The notes beneath the pieces are model-generated. The model had not been told where the DNA came from. It searched no databases and was given only the letters and a program-made list of their open reading frames with translations. From Lepraria neglecta (taxonomy: Eukaryota; Ascomycota; Lecanoromycetes; Lecanorales; Stereocaulaceae), in contig CM065651.1 of NCBI GenBank assembly GCA_033220425.1, forward strand, positions 3,968,001 to 4,032,000: DNA of 64,000 bases. The letters run 5' to 3'. Shown here piece after piece: positions 57,691 through 64,000 of the stretch (the stretch's first letter is position 1; every line of letters starts with the position of its first letter). Both the position numbers and the translations under genes were made by a program.

Positions 57691-57833
57691 TGTTGCAATC
57701 CGTTGCTTGATTGCTTTCTATGCGATTCCAGAAGCCTGTTGCTAGCCGTTCTTTGTCTGTTTTGGCCATATATGGGGCCCTGGGGGCTCCAATTAGCTAG
57801 ACATCCTTCCCAGCCTATTGCCACATTGCAACA
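57691..57833 (+). mobile_element. 143-bp MITE, copy 2
   Basis: Same length and ends (TGTTGCAAT / ATTGCAACA) as the copy at 17671-17813. Here the flanks show a duplication: AGCACAT occurs on both sides if the element is read as GTTGCAAT to ATTGCAAC (or GCACA with the 9-bp ends). Inserted just upstream of the HET relict. Confidence 0.8.
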
Positions 57834-57953
57834 GCACATCCTGGCAGTCGGATGTGGCTTTGCCAATGGAAGGCTCGCATAAAAATGAAACATCTTGACG
57901 TGACGGATGTATTCGAACAGAAGGAGCTGATGTATACCTATTTTCATTGAGTC

Positions 57954-60199
57954 ATGAGTACTTCCTCCGTTGTTTGTGATACAAAAGTCCCTGGAAATAG
58001 CAGCATCCGCGTCCCTGTTGATGCAAAGGCTATCACGGGCACTGTAGACGTGAAAGACGTGCCCATTCAGAACCATTATGCTTTACCAGGTCTGCCAATA
58101 CATCTTCGATTCAAATCAAAAACCGTCCATTCAAATACAGCGCCCTCCTCCAAATTCCGGTACGCCATCAGCTCACGCCCACCATCTCATACCAGAGCAT
58201 CTGCAAGCAGCCGCTGAAGCAGGCTGTCAAATCTGCCGTCTGTTATGGGACCGATAAGTTTCTCTCGCTGACCAAGAGCGAGCACGGATACTGGATGATT
58301 TGCGCTCCCCTGCGTATCAAGGAGTAAGATCAATTGTCCAACAGTGGCGATCCGACCGGCAATTCAGCTTCTATCACTGGGGCAGAGCATTGCTTCGCAG
58401 AGACTATGCAAGTGGCACACTTCATTACCAACTTGGTCGGTATGTCTTGGTGGAAGTGATACTTGATTTCCATCCTCTCAATGGTGAGTCAGTACCTCTG
58501 CCTAATTCTGTTAGCATGAATTCAGTTTCTCACTTCTCTTGGCGTCCGAAGATACCGAGGAAAGAAGCGATGCCCTTGTCAAACTTTAAACCTGAGCAGG
58601 AGTGACAAACCTACAACAAAAGAGGAAAGCTTCGTACGAATACAACAGTGGGTCAACAATTGCTATGACAGCCATCCTCGATATAACTCCATCGCTCAAA
58701 AAAAAAGACCTTAGATACCAACTCGGCTGATCGATGTTAGTCCTACGGACGGTTCCAAAGAGCCACACTTACACACCTCAAATTCCAATTTCGCTTTCCC
58801 CTCCGCTGCATACGTTACTCTAAGTCATTGCTGTGGCCCTCCTGATACTCCAAGACCACCATAACTCACTGCCGACACATTCGAAGACATGAAGACTGAG
58901 ATTGCAATGGAGAATCTACCCCAGACCTTTAAAGATGCAATCATCGTTGTTCGACTGTTTAAATATGCAATACTTATGGATCGGCTGCTTATGCATCATC
59001 CAAGACTCAGTGGACGATTGGCGATAAGAGTCCACCAACATGGGTCGAATATATCTCAATTCTATCTACAAAATCGCCGCAGAAGCTGGTGCACATTGTC
59101 AAGCGGATTTTTCCCCCAAAGAATCACGTGCCTCGAAGGTCTGCAAGGTCGGGAATGTACGCATTGCCGGCCAGCAAGCTTCATCGTACCTTGGTATTCC
59201 ACGCGATTACGCTGCATTCAGCGTACAGAACAGTCTATTAAGACATCGTGGTTGGGTCTGTCAAGAACGGCTTCTGACGGCTCGGCAATTTTGTTTTGCA
59301 CCCAGTGAAGTGTTCTGGATCTGTCCACACCTCAGCGCTTCCGAGACGTTTCCAAATGGATACATTCATCAACCTGAGGACTAAGAACTGCAGGACTGTC
59401 AATCCGCAGAGACCTATCAAGGGCATGTCTCTAAGTGCAAAAAGCCCCATTCACGAGATGAGACTTACCTCCACCTGCCTGGACTGAGGATATATCAACC
59501 ATGGACGTTCTCCCCACCTGGCGCAACGCGTTGACAATCTACACGAAGAGCGCCTTGACCAGAGAGGACGACAAACTAATTGCGATACAGGAACTTATCA
59601 AGGAATTTGCGCCGCTGGTTCACGACGAGAACATAGCCGGTCTCTGGCAGGACATTTTCTCAGACGAGCTTCTATGGGAAGTCGAGGATGGTACCCAGGT
59701 GAATGGTGAGCCGGTATTCAGACCGCAAACTTATTGAGCACCAACGTGGTCTTGGGCCTCTCTGGAGGGGAAGTTTGCTGGCAACGGTAAGGACTCCGTT
59801 GCCGATAATGCTGAAGGAGAAATGGATTCCACCGGCCAAGTCAGCGATGGCTACATACGTGTGAAGGGCAGATAAACGAGCACGAAAACTTTCTACTGGC
59901 ACTCGATTCAAGGCTGCACTGTCAGTGCCTAGTGGATGACAAGTCTTAGACGGCGGCTTCTGGAGTGCAAGATCGATGTTCCGGCGCGGTAGAGTCGTAA
60001 GGATGTGTCTCTACTTCCCCTTCTTGAACATCAGTATGGCACAAAAGAAGATAGGGATAACAGAGTCGTGCGCGGCCTGCTTTTGACTCCAGTCAAAGGA
60101 CGTGCGGATGCCTTTGAGCGTGTGGGTACCTTCAGTGCATTCGTCTGCCCAAGCAAGTATTTCGCGGCGCTAAAACTTAAAATCATCACTATCATATGA
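57954..60199 (+). pseudogene. HET-domain (heterokaryon incompatibility) gene, fossil
   Basis: A full-length but broken member of the fungal HET family, whose intact forms trigger cell death on non-self fusion. The N-terminal region is MSTSSVVCDTKVPGNSSIRV. HET-domain pieces are ENLPQTFKDAIIVVR, IYLNSIYKIAAEAG and HRGWVCQERLLTARQFCFAP. The C-terminal part is RNALTIYTKSALTREDDKLI, GLWQDIFSDELLWEVED and APTWSWASLEGKF, with a final RGLLLTPVKGRADAFERVG. There are several interruptions. All parts are in the usual order, so decay is moderate in age. A further copy of the last part lies at about 60645-60760. Confidence 0.75.
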
Positions 60200-61734
60200 T
60201 GCGCTGTCCGAAATCACTTGCAGAGGCGGAGTGGGGCCTCCCTCACTCATCCGCTAACGAATCTTACAAATTTCCTCAAACCAATTTCGGCTACAGAAAG
60301 GCAAACCGTCTAGCGTTCTCGTCAGCATCTATACATTACTCATACAGACGAATAATAATCCTCGTCGACGAAGACAACCCCTTCAAGATAACCGCCTAGC
60401 TCCATTGATCATCTGGTCTTCTCACGATGGCTTTGTTTGGGCGTGAGTCGGTTGATTCCACTATACACGAGGCTAATTTTTGTACGTTGATGTTTTTTTG
60501 TAGGAACGGTGGCTGATGTCGGGAAATTAATTTGGCAAACGCATGGAAGATGTTAATTAATACGACGAGTTCGGAGGGACTTTTGCGCTCAGACTTCACA
60601 TAATACAATGGACTGGGTGATCAGAAGATGGCGGTGACATGGTTGTGCGAGGGGTGCTATTGACTCCTGGCAAAGGCCCCAAGTTCAGATATACAGGTAT
60701 TTTCAGTGCGTTCGTCTACTAGAACAAATATTTCGCAGCCTTGAAACAAATAGTCATCACCATCGTTTAAGATGAATAATTAAGGAGCGGAAGTCTGCAA
60801 GTCGTCCCTGACACAGATTCCAGCACAGAGGGAAAGCGACGGCAAAAAAGCACAGGACTTTTTTCCTTGCATTAGTTCGCTACGAGATGGGAGCACATCT
60901 AGTCGCCATGCAGCGCATTGAACTCAATGGCTTCAAAGCCCAGCACAGCTGGACCAGCCAACCCTTTTTGAAACCTCTCTTTCGTTTTCTCTTCACATTC
61001 GAGCTATTTTTTACCCGAGCCGCAGTCCTTGATCACAAAGCACAGGCACCAAATACCATAACAAACAAATCCCTCTCCAAATTACAAAAACATACCAGTA
61101 GCATTAGCAACATATTCCCCTCGCCAGGGCAATCTCCCGTCTATGAATGAACTAGCATATGTCTCCCTCGGTCGCTCGGTCGCTGGCAAGTAATCCAATC
61201 TCACCTGCAGCGAGGCAAACCGCCCGGCTCACTCGCAAGCGTCTATCCATTATTCACACCAACGACAACGAACGCCTCAAAGATAACGACTTAGCCCAAT
61301 CTAATCCCATCCCTGATCCCAGGTATTCTTGCGGTGGCTTCGTTTGGGAGTGAGTATGCTGATTCCAGCACCCGCGAGGCGAATTCGTGCATCTTGATAT
61401 CTTAGCTTGGCGTACTAACGGTGGCCGAAGTCGGCTGCAAATTGATCTGGGCATGTGTGGAAGAAGTTTTGGAACAATAGGTACGACGAATTATGGACTG
61501 TTGCGCTCAGACTTCATATAATGCAATGGACTGGCCGTGGGTGCTGGTGAAGTGTTAACTTCACAACTGACTGGACAATGCTTGTGGGCTTGTTATTACA
61601 TAGACCAGTTGCGAGATTGAGATAAGGGTTCTCGAATCAGTGTGTATGGAATATGAATCGAATTGAGTTGGTATCAAATAAACTAAGGTAGCATATCAAT
61701 TTAATTCTACTCCCCCTTACCCCCATCGCCAGAT
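60200..61734 (+). repeat. Duplicated non-coding blocks after the HET relict
   Basis: A block at about 60300-60617 is repeated, diverged, at about 61214-61534. Both begin GGCAAACCG, contain GGCTT(T/C)GTTTGGG and TTGATT/CTGATTCCA, and end TTGCGCTCAGACTTCA(C/T)ATAAT(A/G)CAATGGACTGG. Between them (60645-60760) is a second copy of the HET gene's 3' end, including TATTGACTCCTGGCAAAGG. This indicates a tandem duplication of the HET 3' end plus flank. No other gene is seen in the interval. Confidence 0.7.
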
Positions 61735-63754
61735 CTAATGATCATTCTTGATCCTGATAGCCTCCTGGCACTCCTGAAAGTCCAGGACATCAGCATCCAC
61801 GCCCTTCGTCTCGGGAACGAAAAAGAAGGTCATGATAGCGCCCAGAACACTGCAGGCAAAGAAGATCCAGAGGACGTTAGCAACGCCAATTTTAGTGGGT
61901 CCACTCAGGTAGTTGAAGAGCACGCCTGACAAGATGGCGCCAAGTTTGCCAGTAGCGGCACTGACACCGTGGGCGAAACCGCGGACACGCGATGGGAAGA
62001 CTTCGCCTGGGACGATGAAGGTCGTGGCGTTGGGGCCGAAGTTGAAGAAGAGCTGTAGCAATTAGCAATCTGCGCTCTTTCATTTGGGTATAGATGTTCA
62101 GCGCGTACCTGAGCAATGGTGAAGCAGACGAATTTGCCCGCAGTTCCGAGATGATTGTAGTCGCCGGCAATGATAGCGAACATCAGAGCCGTAACAAGGA
62201 AGCCTTGGATCTGGATCCAGCGACGGCCGAGAATTTCGATGAAGTAGATGGTCAGGAAATAACCAGGTACGTAGCCGGCTGCGGCAATGATCAGATTGCC
62301 GTAACCATTCTTGAGAAGAGTGTCGTATTCGGTCGTGCCTTTCGAGAAGCCGATGGCTGCGAGGAGGACAGACTGGTTAAGATTGACTCCGTAAAAGGCT
62401 ACGTCGACCAGGAACCATGTTGATGCAGTGCCAATGAGCGTCTTCAAGTGTCGCCACTCAGAGAAGTACTGGAAGAAGGCTCGCATCTTGACGGAACTTG
62501 ATGGTGGAGCGACGTTAGCTTCGACGATGGATGCGTTCCTTCCGGTCATGCCGTCCACTTCATGAGTTTCCGATTTGGGGTCTTTGGTGTAGTTCTCGTC
62601 TGAGTCAACGGAGTTAAGGGATGGGGCTTTGAAGGTGCTGAGCTCTCCAGATTGCTGGAACTTCTTGCTCTCTGGCATGGTGAGACGGAAATATAGTGTC
62701 GCGAATGCAGGGACGAGCGCGAGACCGATCTGAAGACGCCAAACAGCGTCGAGTTCGTTGTAGTGTCCAGCCTTTAGCGATTTGCTGAAGCATCCGAGGA
62801 GGACCAATGTGACGATCGATCCTGCAAGGGTACCCTGAAGAGCTCATTAATTGCTTGCGTGAGGTCTGCGTGCAGTTGGCTCGACTTACCCAGCCTTGGT
62901 TGGAAAAGATCCACCCAAGCATACGGCCACGGTTTCGGAGGGAGGACCTCTCAGCTACGATGGCCGCAGACATAGGATAGTCTCCTCCAATTCCGATACC
63001 CATGATGAGACGCATTGCGAAGAGATACCAGAACTTCATCCGAGTTGGGCCTTTGAGGTGGTTGGGCAAGCTGATGACGAGGATGACACCGATGATCATA
63101 ATGATCATCTCCTTTCCGTAGACGAATTTCCTGCCGAAAGCATCGCCCAAGAAGCCGAAAGAAAGTTGTCCGATGATGTTACCGATGTTTGCTGCTGCGT
63201 TGACTGCACCACGAAGTAGTAGTGGGTATGTAGGCGATTTCTTTCCCTGTAGGCCTCCCCAGTATCTATTGTCAGAAGCGGTCAGCGTCTAGATATTCGA
63301 GAGCGCAACGGACAGATCAAGCGGAATCGCATCGAGAGGGTGGACATCCATGGATCGCTGCAATGGGGAGTGGAATGGCGCTGGTCTGGTAGAAAGGGAT
63401 GTGTAGGAACGTACTCATAGGTCCAGATTGGTGTGACGAGATTGATGATAAACAGGTCGTAGGAGTCTAGGAAGAAGCCCACACTATGCTATGTCAGACA
63501 GGCTACCAGCAGTTGTTCTTTTTGTAGGTCTGACCCGCAGATTGCGTATAGCTTGAGATCGCCTCTGGTCATCACACGCGACATACCAGTCACGCCGGCT
63601 CTTTGTTCACGCTCATACTCGTCCTGTTCAAGCTGTTAGACCGCAGAAACACAACATAGACAGTCCGAATGACTCGGCCAGCGTTGGAACATACAATGGA
63701 GACGAGGTTCCCTTGGTCATCCTTGCGGGAGTAACTCTCCTCCTCCCACTTCAT
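61735..63754 (-). CDS. PHO84-type MFS phosphate transporter
   Basis: ATG at 63754 starts [20 protein letters not shown] (exon 63754-63695), then [10 protein letters not shown]. The body has the twelve-helix MFS layout: [59 protein letters not shown] (loop 2-3 motif), and [20 protein letters not shown], the signature of the PHS phosphate:H+ symporters. A cytoplasmic loop between helices 6 and 7 ([12 protein letters not shown]) follows, then [20 protein letters not shown], and the end RIKNDH at 61735. Introns are visible near 62062-62105, 62830-62890, 63267-63415, 63489-63586 and 63624-63694. It should import inorganic phosphate at the plasma membrane. The short second exon does not join the third in frame with its best donor (GTATGT); a weaker phase-0 donor (GTGACT) would. 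No stops are seen in the body. Confidence 0.85.
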
Positions 63755-64000
63755 GATTGCGTGCGGTCAAGAAGTATTTGGCAACGCCTTGAAAGAGTGT
63801 GCGGTCTCGCGGTGTTCAGCTGTCAAAGACTGGCAGTTGCTTTGGAGGGGAAAAGAGCAGCAAGGGCCGGCGCCGTCGGCCACTTTATCTCAAGAAAGTA
63901 GTTCATAGCGTGACACTTCATGGCAGGGCCTAGGTAGGCTAAGGCTGACTAGGTCGCGTCTATGAAGCTATGGCCCTTCAGACTGCCTTCTAGTCGGGTC
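63755..64000. other. Upstream region of the phosphate transporter
   Basis: The 5' flank of the minus-strand transporter gene. No further gene is seen before the window ends. Confidence 0.4.

Overview
This is nuclear DNA of a filamentous ascomycete (Pezizomycotina). Genes sit on both strands and most are cut by short introns of about 45-75 bases with GTATGT/GTAAGT-type donors, CTAAC-like branch points and YAG acceptors. The families are fungal: NCS1 purine-cytosine permease, Rck2/Srk1 kinase, patatin-like protein, HET and HeLo death-domain genes, a TPR-type NLR and a DUF3435 tyrosine recombinase. I cannot fix the class; Leotiomycetes or Dothideomycetes would both fit. I saw no tRNA, rRNA or CRISPR.

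Left part (1-28.4 kb), mostly housekeeping or intact genes: the 3' end of a purine-cytosine permease; a tandem pair of secreted, probably GPI-anchored, proteins (first copy broken, second apparently usable); a 936-residue disordered protein; a 578-bp foldback element; an intact Srk1/Rck2-type stress kinase; a patatin-like phospholipase followed by Cys-rich exons; a MARVEL-like membrane protein; two members of an unrecognised family with the signature W-D-[DE]-[DE]-W-[ND]-I; and a small conserved fungal protein (27.8-28.4 kb).

Middle (30-60 kb), an accessory region full of decayed genes: F-box, two P450s, a UbiA-type prenyltransferase or cyclase, a PRISE-type reductase, a DUF3435 (Starship captain-like) recombinase, a fungal rhodopsin-like fragment, a HET-domain gene and two copies of an unknown gene. 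Many of the visible stops in the host genes are what C-to-T change would give, as RIP does. Intact genes stand among them: an NLR at 39.0-41.1 kb, a tiny MADS-like gene and a third member of the W-D-D-E-W family.

The most interesting object is at 36.2-41.1 kb. An intact three-exon NLR (short N-terminal motif, NB-ARC, five nearly identical TPRs) is divergently paired with a relict HET-S-like HeLo gene. The NLR begins with a motif RFHVAGQGQVHIGD, and the HeLo relict ends in a matching RFTVLDNADVHLEN. A second, decayed NLR copy on the other side of the HeLo gene carries a third version of the motif. This is the layout of the known NWD2/HET-S amyloid-signalling pairs, with a motif variant I cannot assign to a named class.

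Right end (60.2-64 kb): duplicated non-coding blocks and an apparently intact PHO84-type phosphate transporter on the minus strand.
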